Assembly (NCBI RefSeq): GCF_004764705.1
Contig: NZ_SHLX01000042.1
Span: forward strand, 1 to 64,000
Length of the DNA: 64,000 nt
Reading direction: 5' to 3'
DNA from: Paenibacillus cymbidii
GTDB lineage: Bacteria; Bacillota; Bacilli; Paenibacillales; NBRC-103111
Positions 52,185 to 61,042 of this stretch are shown here, one piece after another. The position numbers and the translations under genes were made by a program. The stretch's first letter is position 1. Each line of letters starts with the position of its first letter. The notes under the pieces are model-generated. The model ran no database searches. It had not been told where the DNA came from and saw nothing but the letters and a program-made list of their open reading frames with translations.

Positions 52185-53384
52185 ATGAATCGCCTGCTTT
52201 GGATGGGATGTTTCTCTTACTTGTTGATCGGCTTCGCTCACGTGATTGTCGGCTCGCTGATGACCGACCTTTTGCATCATTACGACCTGACTTACAAATA
52301 CGGCGGAACGCTCGTCTTCGCCCAGTTCGGCGGCTTCCTGATCGGCGTGCTGGGCACGCCGCTGGCAACGAAGCGCCTCGGCATCAAGAACACGCTGCTG
52401 CTCGCCACCGTCGTCCTCTGTGCGGCAGAGGCGGTGTACGGCTCATTGCCCGCATGGCCGCTGATGATGGCGGTGGCTCCCGCAGCCGGGTTCGGCTTCG
52501 GCATCGTCGAAACCGTCGTCGGTTCGGTCATCATCGACGTCATCCAGACACGCAAGGCAGTCGCGATGAGCCGGCTCGAAGTGTGCTTCGGGCTGGGCGC
52601 CCTGCTCATGCCGCTGGCCGCGGGCGGGTTCATTGCCGCCGGTATCTGGCAATGGGCTTTCGTTACGCTTTCCGCGCTCTCGCTGGCCGTGGCCGTCGCC
52701 TGGTGGCGAATGCCGTTCCATGCCGTGAACCAGGCGCTGCGCGAAGCGAAGCAGCAGGCCGCCGCGGCGCACCCCGGGCCTGCGGCGGGCAGCAAGCAAC
52801 AAAGCCGCGCTTCGGGAAGAAGCCGGCTGATTGCGCTGCTGGTGCTGTTTTTTGCCGTCTACGTCGGGCTGGAGATGGGGCTGGTCAACTTCCTGCCATC
52901 CATGCTCGAAGAATCGTACGGCTTGACCGGTACGTCCGCCCTGCTGGGCGTGACGCTGTTCTGGCTGACCATGTCGATCGGCCGCCTGTTCGCCGGCCTG
53001 CTTGCCGAGCGCTACACGTATGCGCGCTACTTGCTGGTCAGCTGCGGCGGCTCCTTTGCGCTGGCGCTGATCTTCGCCGCGTCCGGTCAGGCCGCGCTGG
53101 CGCTTGTCGCCGTGCTGCTGCTCGGCCTGGCCATGTCCGGCATCTTCTCGATTGCGCTCATCTTCGCCAATGCCGCGCTCCCCGGCTCCACCGAGCGTAC
53201 GACGAGCACGCTGATCGCCTCGGGAGGTGTCGGAGGCGCCGTATTGCCGCTGCTCACCGGCTGGAGCATGGACACCTTCGATACGAGCGCAACCAAGTGG
53301 CTGCTGGCCGCGCTGTTCGCCGTCATGCTGCTCTTGTTTACGGTCGTTTCACGCTTGCGCGGGCCGGCGGGAAGCAAGTCGTAA
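52185..53384 (+). CDS. Major facilitator superfamily transporter
   Basis: The 399-residue protein has 12 predicted helices in two halves separated by a hydrophilic loop (about 187-215). Conserved features include RLFAGLLAERYTYARYL (motif-A-like in the second half) and GFGFGIVETVVGSVIID. It resembles FucP-like or other sugar/proton symporters. The ATG at 52185 has GGAG 8 nt upstream. Divergent from the acetylesterase gene across 178 bp, so the two may share control. It ends 18 bp before the convergent HD-GYP gene. Confidence 0.87.
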   Translation: MNRLLWMGCFSYLLIGFAHVIVGSLMTDLLHHYDLTYKYGGTLVFAQFGGFLIGVLGTPLATKRLGIKNTLLLATVVLCAAEAVYGSLPAWPLMMAVAPAAGFGFGIVETVVGSVIIDVIQTRKAVAMSRLEVCFGLGALLMPLAAGGFIAAGIWQWAFVTLSALSLAVAVAWWRMPFHAVNQALREAKQQAAAAHPGPAAGSKQQSRASGRSRLIALLVLFFAVYVGLEMGLVNFLPSMLEESYGLTGTSALLGVTLFWLTMSIGRLFAGLLAERYTYARYLLVSCGGSFALALIFAASGQAALALVAVLLLGLAMSGIFSIALIFANAALPGSTERTTSTLIASGGVGGAVLPLLTGWSMDTFDTSATKWLLAALFAVMLLLFTVVSRLRGPAGSKS

Positions 53385-53402
53385 TAGCGCTTTCACCATC
53401 GA

Positions 53403-54422
53403 TTAGCCGATGACTCGTTCCATATTCACATCGTCCATTTTGCTCAGGTCGATGAACTCATTGCCGGTAAAGACGACCGGTTTGGCAAAATTGTGCGGAT
53501 TGACCATCACAATCCGGCCTTGCCGTCCGTCCGACAGCATCGTTTCGTTGCCGACCAGCGAGTTCATGATCTTGTTGATCAGCAGCGTCGTGATCGTCGG
53601 GTCGAGCTTGCCGAATGCGTTGCGGTGCATTTCGCCGAGCACCTTGTAGAACGGCACCGCCTCGTGATAGGCGCGATCCGACGTCATCGCGTGGAACACG
53701 TCGGCGACCGCGACAATGCGCGAGAACAGCTCGATTTCATCGCCCTTCAGACCGTGCGGGTAGCCGCTGCCGTCCATCCGCTCGTGATGCTGCAGCGCAA
53801 CCAGCGCCTGGCGGTGCGAAATGCCGACCGTGTTCGTCAGCAGCTCATAGCCGTACCACGTATGCTCCTTCATGGTTTCGAATTCTTCTTCCGTATACGG
53901 ACCCGGTTTATTCAGAATATGCAGCGGTATCTTGATTTTGCCGATGTCGTGCAGCGTGGCCGCGATCGTCAGCGACGTCAAATTCGCTTCGCTCAGCTTC
54001 AACCACTTGCCGATCATCGCTGAGATCACGCCGACCGCGATGTTGTGTCGATATGTATAGTCGTCCTTGGCCTGCAATTCGTTAAGCAAGCTGAAGATGC
54101 TTCCATTCTCCGCCGCCTGGTGAATCGCGGGAATCACCCGCTTGCGCACCTCGATCAGCGGAATCCGCCGCAAGTGGTGCGTCTCGCGAAAAATTTGCCG
54201 AATCTGCTCTATCGCTTCTTCGACAATGTGGCTGGCCTCCAATCCCTTCGAATCGTGAACGTCATTCGCTGTGAGCCCGCTGTTCCGCACCGCCAATTTG
54301 TGCAGATGCTCCTCCCTAAGCACCGTATACGCGGGCAATACAAGCACTCCGCTAGGGCTGAACAAATCCCGCTTCAGCCGTTGACCGACCAAATGTTCCA
54401 TTTCGTGAGGTTTATTTCTCAT
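53403..54422 (-). CDS. HD-GYP domain c-di-GMP phosphodiesterase
   Basis: The 339-residue protein has an N-terminal region followed by an HD-GYP domain: HDIGK (HD metal site, near 161) and HHERMDGSGYPHG (HHE..DG.GYP signature, near 214). It should hydrolyse c-di-GMP to GMP. There is no membrane segment. The start is the ATG at 54422; an upstream ATG is inside the GGAGGAGG ribosome site. It may antagonise the riboswitch-PilZ unit at 20.5 kb. Confidence 0.93.
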   Translation of the reverse strand: MRNKPHEMEHLVGQRLKRDLFSPSGVLVLPAYTVLREEHLHKLAVRNSGLTANDVHDSKGLEASHIVEEAIEQIRQIFRETHHLRRIPLIEVRKRVIPAIHQAAENGSIFSLLNELQAKDDYTYRHNIAVGVISAMIGKWLKLSEANLTSLTIAATLHDIGKIKIPLHILNKPGPYTEEEFETMKEHTWYGYELLTNTVGISHRQALVALQHHERMDGSGYPHGLKGDEIELFSRIVAVADVFHAMTSDRAYHEAVPFYKVLGEMHRNAFGKLDPTITTLLINKIMNSLVGNETMLSDGRQGRIVMVNPHNFAKPVVFTGNEFIDLSKMDDVNMERVIG

Positions 54423-54499
54423 AAGAACCTCCTCCATTTTGATAACATTCGATTCGTGGATGCCCCCTTGAATGACAAAATGACCAATGCCTGTAAATA

Positions 54500-54984
54500 A
54501 TATAGGCGATTGTCCGTGAAAAGTTTAGCAAACGGTGTTGTCGAATTGCGTTATTTTCAAAATAATCCCAACCTGTCTCACCGCCGGCGAGCCTACTCGC
54601 TTCAGCCGGATCACAAGGCTCTGGTCCCAGATCGCGCCAACCCGCGAGGAGCCGTATGCACCCAAAGAACGACCGTTGGCCCTGACATGCGGAAAAGGAC
54701 CCTGTTGACAGGGCCCTTCCGACGGTGATTGATTTCGGAGCTTTACTTCGGCGATAGCAACTTTCGTCTTATTGTCTTTCGACAATCATGTGTCTCAGAC
54801 TACCGTTTACGTGTCTTTGGCACATCCCTCCAGCTTCTATGTCGAGATGGAAAGTCCTTTCGGTTGTTGCCCACTGTCGTTCAATGGAACCACACCTCTC
54901 TTTCACCGTCACCAATAGTATGTCCCGTCTCCGCCGTTCTATGCGCCCGGCTTTTGCGCCAAGCGCCCGGAGGAGCTGCTGCAC
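54500..54984 (-). mobile_element. Possible 5' remnant of a group II intron
   Basis: No convincing gene fills 54423-54992. On the minus strand the sequence from a GTGC at 54984 includes segments such as GAGCTGGAGGGATGTGCCAA-like (GCTGGAGGGATGTGCC), CGAAGTAAAGCTCCGAAATC and GGAAGGGCCCTGTCAACAGG, which I recall from 5' domains of Bacillales group II introns. No reverse transcriptase follows, so it would be truncated. This rests on memory of similar sequences, not on a search. Alternatively it is an unknown structured RNA. Confidence 0.35.
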
Positions 54985-54992
54985 GTCAGCCT

Positions 54993-55139
54993 TCAGCCTT
55001 CCCCATTGTTATGCCGGGTATGGTTCTGGTTCTTGACCTTCTTCGAGCCGGACAGCGGCTCCTGCTGCGCTCCGCCGCGTTCGCGCCGGTTGTTCTCGCC
55101 GCCGGGCGCATTCACCGGCACCGCCTTGTTCTTCGCCAT
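54993..55139 (-). CDS. sspP: Small acid-soluble spore protein P
   Basis: The 48-residue protein contains the SspP hallmark EPLSGSKKVKNQNHTR in its C-terminal half and is very hydrophilic. In Bacillus it is a minor spore-core protein made in the forespore. GGAGGTGATCGCAG precedes the ATG at 55139. It is followed on the minus strand by the possible intron remnant. Confidence 0.88.
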   Translation of the reverse strand: MAKNKAVPVNAPGGENNRRERGGAQQEPLSGSKKVKNQNHTRHNNGEG

Positions 55140-55158
55140 CTGCGATCACCTCCGCCGG

Positions 55159-55308
55159 TTATTCCTCGTGATTGAGCGCGTCCTGGTGCCTGCGGTCGTT
55201 CGTTTGCTGCTGCAGCTGCTGCGCCTGGTGGCTGTTGACCGGCGTTTGCTCCAGATCCTTGACGACATTGCGGGCATTTTTGTCGGCCGCTCCTTGCCGT
55301 TTGCTCAT
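55159..55308 (-). CDS. Small hydrophilic protein (49 aa), probably spore-related
   Basis: The frame from 55308 to 55159 has a strong GGAGGATAATC site and encodes a Gln/Asn-rich, hydrophilic protein (starts MSKRQGAADKNARNVV, contains QAQQLQQQTNDRRHQD). It lies 19 bp upstream of sspP on the same strand, so co-expression in the forespore is likely. The family was not recognised; it is SASP-like only in composition. Confidence 0.6.
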   Translation of the reverse strand: MSKRQGAADKNARNVVKDLEQTPVNSHQAQQLQQQTNDRRHQDALNHEE

Positions 55309-55344
55309 GAACGATTATCCTCCTTGCGCCGCGGGGCCGTTGCC

Positions 55345-55674
55345 CTAGGCGCGCGTAATCGATTGCAGCGCCTGGGCGCATTCGTGAATATGCCGTACGT
55401 AGTCCTCGACCAACTGCTGCACACGCTCCGGCCGCTCGTCGATCGTGCGTCCGTATTTGTCCGCATCGACCAGTTCGACCATCACTTCCCGATCATCCAC
55501 ATAGCGGCAGCGAAAATCGAATGAAAACCCGGTATGCCCGGCCGTGCGAATCGTAATCATCAGCCCGGATGGGTCCGATTCGTCGGCGTTCACCGTGGCT
55601 TCGTCTCCTTCATGCAATACCGCGGGCATCATTTTGCGCCATGCGGCAGCCAGACGTTCCTGTTCGATCTCCAT
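55345..55674 (-). CDS. Hypothetical protein (109 aa)
   Basis: The frame starts at the ATG at 55674 after GGAGGAGGTG; a GTG six codons upstream lies inside that site. The protein is mixed alpha/beta (MITIRTAGHTGFSFDFRCRY; ELVDADKYGRTIDERPERV) with no signal or membrane segment. It is cytoplasmic, no family was recognised, and it is probably in an operon with the small spore genes. Confidence 0.65.
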   Translation of the reverse strand: MEIEQERLAAAWRKMMPAVLHEGDEATVNADESDPSGLMITIRTAGHTGFSFDFRCRYVDDREVMVELVDADKYGRTIDERPERVQQLVEDYVRHIHECAQALQSITRA

Positions 55675-55724
55675 GGGCAACACCTCCTCCACTTTAAATT
55701 GCGGAAGTCGCCGCCCTTTTATGC

Positions 55725-55767
55725 GAAAAAAACCTCCCTCTCGCCCGCAAGGAGCGTAAGGAAGGTT
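55725..55767 (-). terminator. Terminator after signal peptidase
   Basis: On the minus strand a stem AACCTTCC/GGGAGGTT is followed by TTTTTT. Confidence 0.75.
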
Positions 55768-55779
55768 TTGCGATATCGC

Positions 55780-56340
55780 TTATTTGGCGCCGATCTTCGA
55801 GCCGAGCACATGGTCCAGCGGAATCGAGCCGATCGCGCGGCTGTCCTGGCTGTGGTTGCGGTTGTCGCCCATCACGAAGACGAAGTTGTCCGGCACAATC
55901 ACCGTTTCATTGGACGAATAATGCATCGCTTCGTACAAATAGGGCTCGTCCAGCTTCTCGCCGTTGCGGTACACGTGGCCGTCCTGGAACCGCAGCTCGT
56001 CGCCCGCTTTGCCGATGACGCGTTTGATGAAGATGATGTGTTCTTCGTTGTTTTTCTCGAACAGATGGAAGAGCGGGTGATCCTTGATGTCGTCGAGCAG
56101 CGACCGTTTGCGGGTGGTGCGGCTGTCGACGATAACGATGTCGCCGTATTTCGGCGTATAGCCGAACGTGTGAGGAAGCTTCGATATGTAGACGCGCTGA
56201 CCGTCATGCAGTGTCGGGTCCATGGAATGGCCCGAAACCTTCGTGGGCTGTACGATGAAGACGCCGATGATGAGCGTCAGAATAAAGGCGAGCGCGATCG
56301 AGCCGATCCACCCGCGAAGCTCTTTCCACAGCTTGTTCAT
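55780..56340 (-). CDS. lepB: Type I signal peptidase
   Basis: The 186-residue protein has one N-terminal membrane helix (IGSIALAFILTLIIGVFIV), the catalytic Ser in GHSMDPTL (near 39), the catalytic Lys in IFIKRVIGKAGD (near 105) and the closing box GDNRNHSQDSR. It removes signal peptides from exported proteins at the outer face of the membrane. The ATG at 56340 is chosen because GGGAG lies 7 nt upstream; an ATG two codons earlier is too close. Confidence 0.94.
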   Translation of the reverse strand: MNKLWKELRGWIGSIALAFILTLIIGVFIVQPTKVSGHSMDPTLHDGQRVYISKLPHTFGYTPKYGDIVIVDSRTTRKRSLLDDIKDHPLFHLFEKNNEEHIIFIKRVIGKAGDELRFQDGHVYRNGEKLDEPYLYEAMHYSSNETVIVPDNFVFVMGDNRNHSQDSRAIGSIPLDHVLGSKIGAK

Positions 56341-56434
56341 GCGCATTCTCCCTCTTCGCAAGAGAAAACGGTCGCGCTGACCTGTCCGGGACAGCGGCCG
56401 TTTTCCCACGGTACTTTCTTTAATGGTTCTGTTA

Positions 56435-56524
<90 letters not shown>

Positions 56525-56640
56525 GTGAAAGACATTCCGCCGCGCGTTGGCCGCACAGGCGAAAGCACTCCACGTCACATTGAGCATTGTACCACAAAGC
56601 GAAAAATTTGTGCAAGCTGGCTCCCTTCCCTAAAACAAAG

Positions 56641-56670
56641 AAAAACGCCCCGTCCGTCAAGGACGCGGCG
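56641..56670 (-). terminator. Terminator overlapping the serS stop codon
   Basis: On the minus strand a GCGTCC/GGACG-based stem is followed by GTTTTTC. The serS stop (56659-56657) lies within the hairpin, so termination and the end of translation overlap. Confidence 0.6.
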
Positions 56671-57940
56671 CGATTACCGTAACTCCGTTCATGTAGGGGC
56701 GCAGCGCTTCCGGTACGACGACGCTGCCGTCTTCCTGCTGGTAATTCTCGAGAATGGCCGCTACCGTACGCCCGATCGCCAGCCCCGAGCCGTTCAGCGT
56801 ATGTACGAACTCCGGCTTCGCCTTCGGCTCGCGGCGGAAACGAATGTTGGCGCGGCGCGCCTGGAAGTCCTCGAAGTTGGTGCAGGACGAAATCTCGCGG
56901 TACGTGCCGCTCTGCGGCAGCCATACCTCCAGATCGTACGTCTTCGCCGACATGAAGCCCATATCGCCCGTGCACAGCGTCAGCAGGCGGTAAGGCAGGC
57001 CAAGGAGCTGCAGCACTTTCTCGGCGTGCGAGGTCAGCTCCTCGAGCGCCTCGTACGACTTCTCCGGCAGCGTCAGCTTGACCAGCTCGACCTTGTTGAA
57101 CTGGTGCTGGCGGATCAGCCCGCGCGTATCGCGGCCGGCCGCTCCCGCCTCGGAGCGGAAACAGGCGCTGAAGCCGACGAACTTCTTCGGCAAATCCTCC
57201 ACGGACAAAATATCGTCACGATGGTAATTGGTAATCGGCACTTCCGCCGTCGGGATCAGGAAATAATCGTGATCCTTCAGCTTGAACGCATCTTCCTCGA
57301 ACTTCGGCAGCTGCCCCGTGCCCGTCATGCTCTCGCGATTGACGATCAGCGGCGGGAGCATTTCCTCGTAGCCGTGCGTGCCGCTGTGCAAGTCCATCAT
57401 CAGGTTCATCAGCGCCCGTTCCAGACGAGCGCCGAGCCCTTTGTAGAACACGAACCGCGAGCCCGTCACCTTGCCCGCCGCCTCAAAATCGAGGATGCCA
57501 AGCTGCTGGGCGATGTCCCAGTGCGCCTTCGGTTCAAATGCGAACGATGCCGGCTCGCTCCAGCGGCGAATTTCGACGTTGTCGGCTTCCGAACGGCCTA
57601 CCGGAACGCTGTCGTGCGGAATGTTCGGCAGCGACAAGAGCACCATATTCAAGTCGGCTTCCACGATTCGCACTTCATCGTCGAGCACCTTGATCCGATC
57701 GCCGACGTGCTTCATCTCTTCGATGAGCGCCTCCGCCGGATCGCCCGCCCGTTTCTTCGCGGCAACCTCCTGCGAGACGACATTGCGCCGGTTCTTGAGC
57801 TGCTCGACTTCCGTCAGCAGCTCTCGCCGCTTCGTATCAAGATCGGAGAATTTCCCGATCTCCTCCAGCGGGAAGCCCCGGTTCATCATCGCCCGCTCGG
57901 CGCGGTCGTATTCGTTTCTGAGCAGCTTTGCATCGAACAA
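56657..57940 (-). CDS. serS: Seryl-tRNA synthetase
   Basis: The 427-residue class II synthetase has an N-terminal coiled-coil arm (about 30-100), motif 2 (FRSEAGAAGRDTRGLIRQHQF, shown as RSEAGAAGRDTRGLIRQHQF) and motif 3 (LNGSGLAIGRTVAAILE). It charges tRNA-Ser. The TTG at 57940 is the start, with GGAGGGG 6 nt upstream and an N-terminus matching the family. It follows pdxT by 18 bp in a pdxS-pdxT-serS run. No T-box leader is present. Confidence 0.96.
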   Translation of the reverse strand: MFDAKLLRNEYDRAERAMMNRGFPLEEIGKFSDLDTKRRELLTEVEQLKNRRNVVSQEVAAKKRAGDPAEALIEEMKHVGDRIKVLDDEVRIVEADLNMVLLSLPNIPHDSVPVGRSEADNVEIRRWSEPASFAFEPKAHWDIAQQLGILDFEAAGKVTGSRFVFYKGLGARLERALMNLMMDLHSGTHGYEEMLPPLIVNRESMTGTGQLPKFEEDAFKLKDHDYFLIPTAEVPITNYHRDDILSVEDLPKKFVGFSACFRSEAGAAGRDTRGLIRQHQFNKVELVKLTLPEKSYEALEELTSHAEKVLQLLGLPYRLLTLCTGDMGFMSAKTYDLEVWLPQSGTYREISSCTNFEDFQARRANIRFRREPKAKPEFVHTLNGSGLAIGRTVAAILENYQQEDGSVVVPEALRPYMNGVTVIAPRP

Positions 57941-57958
57941 CGGAGACCCCTCCAGGTT

Positions 57959-58531
57959 TTAACGGCTCTCTTTCACCATCTCTAGGAAATAAGCGTGCAT
58001 CCGGCAATCGTCCGTCAGCTCCGGATGGAACGACGCGACGAGCAGATGCCCCTCGCGCGCGGCGACGATTTGTCCGTTATAGGTCGACAGCACTTGCACC
58101 CCGGGACCGACTTCCTCGATCAGCGGCGCGCGGATGAAGACGGCGCGCACTTTCTCGTCGATGCCGTCGATGGCAAGCTCCGTTTCGAAGCTTTCCCGCT
58201 GGCGGCCGAATGCATTCCGCGCCACGGTAATATCCATCAGCTGCAGGTGCGCCTCCGGCTGCCCCGCGATGCGGTCGGCAACGACAATCAGACCGGCGCA
58301 AGTGCCGAAGATCGGCTTCTTCTGCGCCGAAAACTCGCGCAGCGCATCGATAAAGCCGTATGTGCGCATCAGCTTGCCGATCGTCGTGCTTTCGCCGCCG
58401 GGAATAACAATCCCGTCAATATCCTGCAATTGTTCCGTCCGTTTGATAACGACGCCTTCGGCGCCGGCCAAGCCGAGCATGCGGATATGCTCGGCTACCG
58501 CGCCCTGCAGCGCCAGAACGCCGATTTTCAT
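57959..58531 (-). CDS. pdxT: Pyridoxal 5'-phosphate synthase glutaminase subunit
   Basis: The 190-residue glutamine amidotransferase has the nucleophile Cys in FGTCAGLIVV (near 79), GGESTTIGKL (oxyanion region) and the His-Glu pair in ASFHPELTDD (near 170). It supplies ammonia to PdxS. Its start overlaps the pdxS stop by one base (TAATG). Confidence 0.96.
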   Translation of the reverse strand: MKIGVLALQGAVAEHIRMLGLAGAEGVVIKRTEQLQDIDGIVIPGGESTTIGKLMRTYGFIDALREFSAQKKPIFGTCAGLIVVADRIAGQPEAHLQLMDITVARNAFGRQRESFETELAIDGIDEKVRAVFIRAPLIEEVGPGVQVLSTYNGQIVAAREGHLLVASFHPELTDDCRMHAYFLEMVKESR

Positions 58532-59412
58532 TACCAGCCTCTATCCTGCATGCGCTCGGAAGCGTTCAGCTTGGAAATCTCGATCCCTTTCATCGGCGTG
58601 CCGAGGTTCTTCGAAAGCTGCGCGATCAGCGCATAATCGGTGTGGTGCGTCGTGGCCTCAACGATCGCTTTGGCGAATTTCTCCGGGCTGTCCGATTTGA
58701 AAATACCCGATCCGACGAACACGCCGTCCGCGCCCAGGTGCATCATGAGCGCAGCGTCGGCTGGCGTAGCCACGCCGCCCGCGGCGAAGTTGACGACCGG
58801 CAGCTTGCCGGTTTCGTGCACTTGCAGCAGCAGCTCGTACGGGGTGCCGAGGTTTTTCGCTTCGGTCATCAGCTCGTCCTTCTGCATGCCTTGGATTTTG
58901 CGGATTTGCGACTGAATGAGGCGCATGTGGCGAACGGCTTCCACGATATTGCCCGTGCCCGGCTCGCCTTTCGTGCGCATCATCGATGCGCCCTCGCCGA
59001 TGCGGCGCAGCGCTTCTCCGATATCTTTGGCGCCGCATACGAACGGAACCGTAAACTCGCGCTTGTTGATGTGGAACACTTCATCCGCCGGAGTGAGCAC
59101 TTCGCTTTCGTCGATATAATCGACGCCGAGCGATTCGAGCACTTTGGCTTCGATGTAGTGGCCGATCCGGGCTTTCGCCATGACCGGAATCGAAACGACT
59201 TTCATGACTTCTTCGACGATCGTCGGATCGGCCATACGGGCAACCCCGCCTGCCGCGCGAATGTCCGCCGGTACCCGTTCCAATGCCATAACGGCGGAAG
59301 CGCCCGCAGCTTCGGCGATTTTCGCCTGTTCCGCGTTCATGACGTCCATGATGACGCCGCCTTTTTGCATTTCCGCCATTCCTTTTTTAACGCGCGATGT
59401 TCCCGTTTCCAT
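58531..59412 (-). CDS. pdxS: Pyridoxal 5'-phosphate synthase subunit PdxS
   Basis: The 293-residue (beta/alpha)8 enzyme is highly conserved: active-site Lys in IPVMAKARIGH (near 81), RTKGEPGTGNIVEA (second Lys near 149) and FAAGGVATPADAALMM. It forms PLP from ribose-5-phosphate, glyceraldehyde-3-phosphate and ammonia delivered by PdxT. The promoter is at 59464-59492. Confidence 0.97.
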   Translation of the reverse strand: METGTSRVKKGMAEMQKGGVIMDVMNAEQAKIAEAAGASAVMALERVPADIRAAGGVARMADPTIVEEVMKVVSIPVMAKARIGHYIEAKVLESLGVDYIDESEVLTPADEVFHINKREFTVPFVCGAKDIGEALRRIGEGASMMRTKGEPGTGNIVEAVRHMRLIQSQIRKIQGMQKDELMTEAKNLGTPYELLLQVHETGKLPVVNFAAGGVATPADAALMMHLGADGVFVGSGIFKSDSPEKFAKAIVEATTHHTDYALIAQLSKNLGTPMKGIEISKLNASERMQDRGW

Positions 59413-59463
59413 TGAGTAAGCCCTCCTGTATCGAATCCCTTGTGATTATTCGTCTAACTTGAC

Positions 59464-59492
59464 ATTTTACCGCATGGCTTCTGAGAATACAA
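59464..59492 (-). promoter_or_regulatory. Sigma-A promoter of pdxST
   Basis: Minus strand: -35 TTGTAT (59492-59487), 17-nt spacer, -10 TAAAAT (59469-59464). Confidence 0.7.
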
Positions 59493-59519
59493 TGCGATAT
59501 GCTAGGAATTGTTTTGTCT

Positions 59520-60878
59520 TTAAAACAAGTTTTTTATACTGTCGAACAGGTCGCTGAAGAAGCTACCAATGCCGCGGAACAGGAGCCGCCACCAACTGGC
59601 TTTCTTGACGTCTTCCGCCGCCACCATGTTAACCGTCTGCGACTTGTTGTTGTACGTCACCGTCAGCGTGCCGAGCACGTCGCCTTGCTTGATCGGAGCG
59701 ACGATTTTGCTTTCGTCGATCGCTTGGGTGGTCCGCACGAACTCCTCGTCCTTGGCGCCCTTCTTCGCGATGAAGCTGAGATCGCCTGCGGTTACGAGCG
59801 ATACCGACTTGCCGACGCCCTTCTTCACGGGCACCGTCTGCAGCGAGTCGATCGTCGTTTGGGCATTGACGACCTTCTTCGTTTCGAAGTTGTTGAAGCC
59901 GTAATCGAGCAGCTTCTTCGTTTCGTTGAAGCTGGCGTCGCGCGTCTTCGCCCCCATGATGACCGAAATATAACGCACGCCGTTCCGCTCTGCCGTCCCG
60001 GTGAAGCAATAACCGGCATTATCGGTATGGCCCGTTTTCAAGCCGTCCAATCCGGTATAAACGTATTTTTTAAAATTGGCGTTGTCGGCGTTGCCTTCCA
60101 GCATCCAGTTGTAGTTGATCATCGGCTCCTTGTCCGTTGCGCGGAACTTCTTGGAGACGATCTTCGAGTAGTCGAGAATTTCCTTGTGATCCTTGAGCAA
60201 ATGATAAGCGATCATAGCGGCGTCGCTGGCGCTGAATGTCGTTTCGCCCGGGATGGACGCCGGCGCGTATTTGCCCAGGTCGACGCGGTCAAGGCCCGAC
60301 GTGTTGATAAAATGAACGCCCTTGGACAGGCCGAACTTGACGGCCGTGTCGTTCATCATCTTCGTAAAATTTTCTTCCGTGCCCGAAATCGCTTCCGCCA
60401 GCGCGATCGCCGCGCCGTTGTCGGAATATATGGTGACGGCATAAAAAAGGTCCTTCACGCTGTACGAATCGCCCTTGGCCTTCGGTATGCCCGATAATTC
60501 CTTATTCGTGGATATTACGGATGAAAACTCGCTGATCGTAACCATGTCTTCCCACTTCAGCTTGCCGTTCGCAATACTGTCGAGAATCAAATACTCCGTC
60601 ATCATCTTCGCCATACTGGCCGGAGGCAGCGCCTCGTCGGCGTTCATGCCGAACAGCACCTGACCGCTCGCCGCGTCGATCAGAATCGCCGCTTTCGCGT
60701 CCGGTTTGGGCTCCGCACCCGTCGCCGGCGCCGTCGTTGCTGGCGTATCCGCCGCCAAGCTTACGCCAGCGGGAAACGCCGCGATGACGCATTGCACCGC
60801 AATCGCCACTGCCAGAATCATGGCCGACCGGCGCCACGATTTGCGCAGCAACCGCCCGATACCGCTTCTTGCGTTCAC
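59520..60878 (-). CDS. dacA: D-alanyl-D-alanine carboxypeptidase
   Basis: The 452-residue penicillin-binding protein has a signal peptide (MILAVAIAVQCVIAAFPAG), the catalytic ASMAK (Ser near 88), SDN (YSDNGAA) and KTG (LKTGHT) motifs, a PBP5-type C-terminal beta domain and an amphipathic membrane anchor (LLFRGIGSFFSDLFDSI). It trims the terminal D-Ala of peptidoglycan stem peptides. The GTG at 60878 has AAGGAG 8 nt upstream. It sits between guaB and pdxS, as in Bacillus. Confidence 0.95.
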   Translation of the reverse strand: MNARSGIGRLLRKSWRRSAMILAVAIAVQCVIAAFPAGVSLAADTPATTAPATGAEPKPDAKAAILIDAASGQVLFGMNADEALPPASMAKMMTEYLILDSIANGKLKWEDMVTISEFSSVISTNKELSGIPKAKGDSYSVKDLFYAVTIYSDNGAAIALAEAISGTEENFTKMMNDTAVKFGLSKGVHFINTSGLDRVDLGKYAPASIPGETTFSASDAAMIAYHLLKDHKEILDYSKIVSKKFRATDKEPMINYNWMLEGNADNANFKKYVYTGLDGLKTGHTDNAGYCFTGTAERNGVRYISVIMGAKTRDASFNETKKLLDYGFNNFETKKVVNAQTTIDSLQTVPVKKGVGKSVSLVTAGDLSFIAKKGAKDEEFVRTTQAIDESKIVAPIKQGDVLGTLTVTYNNKSQTVNMVAAEDVKKASWWRLLFRGIGSFFSDLFDSIKNLF

Positions 60879-60971
60879 CACCCACACTCCTTCCATGCCA
60901 TCCTTGGACGGCAATCGCATTTCGTTTTATTGTAACACAGGTGTCCCTTTGAAAAAAGTTTCCGAACCTCG

Positions 60972-61010
60972 CAAAAAAGAGAGAGCGAGGCCCGCGGGCT
61001 CCGCTCTCTT
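60972..61010 (-). terminator. Terminator of guaB
   Basis: On the minus strand a long GC-rich stem starting AGAGAGCGGAG and closing CTCGCTCTCT is followed by CTTTTTT. Confidence 0.8.
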
Positions 61011-61042
61011 TCGGTCCGAATATGAAGCTGCAATGGGAGACG

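Noticed and set aside
50582..53413. Plus-strand ORF of 943 codons
   Set aside because: It runs antisense through the acetylesterase gene and out of frame through the MFS gene. Composition is Arg-rich and no motif is present.
57941..57958. T-box leader of serS
   Set aside because: Only 18 bp separate serS from pdxT, and no T-box or specifier-loop sequence is present. serS is transcribed with the pdx genes.
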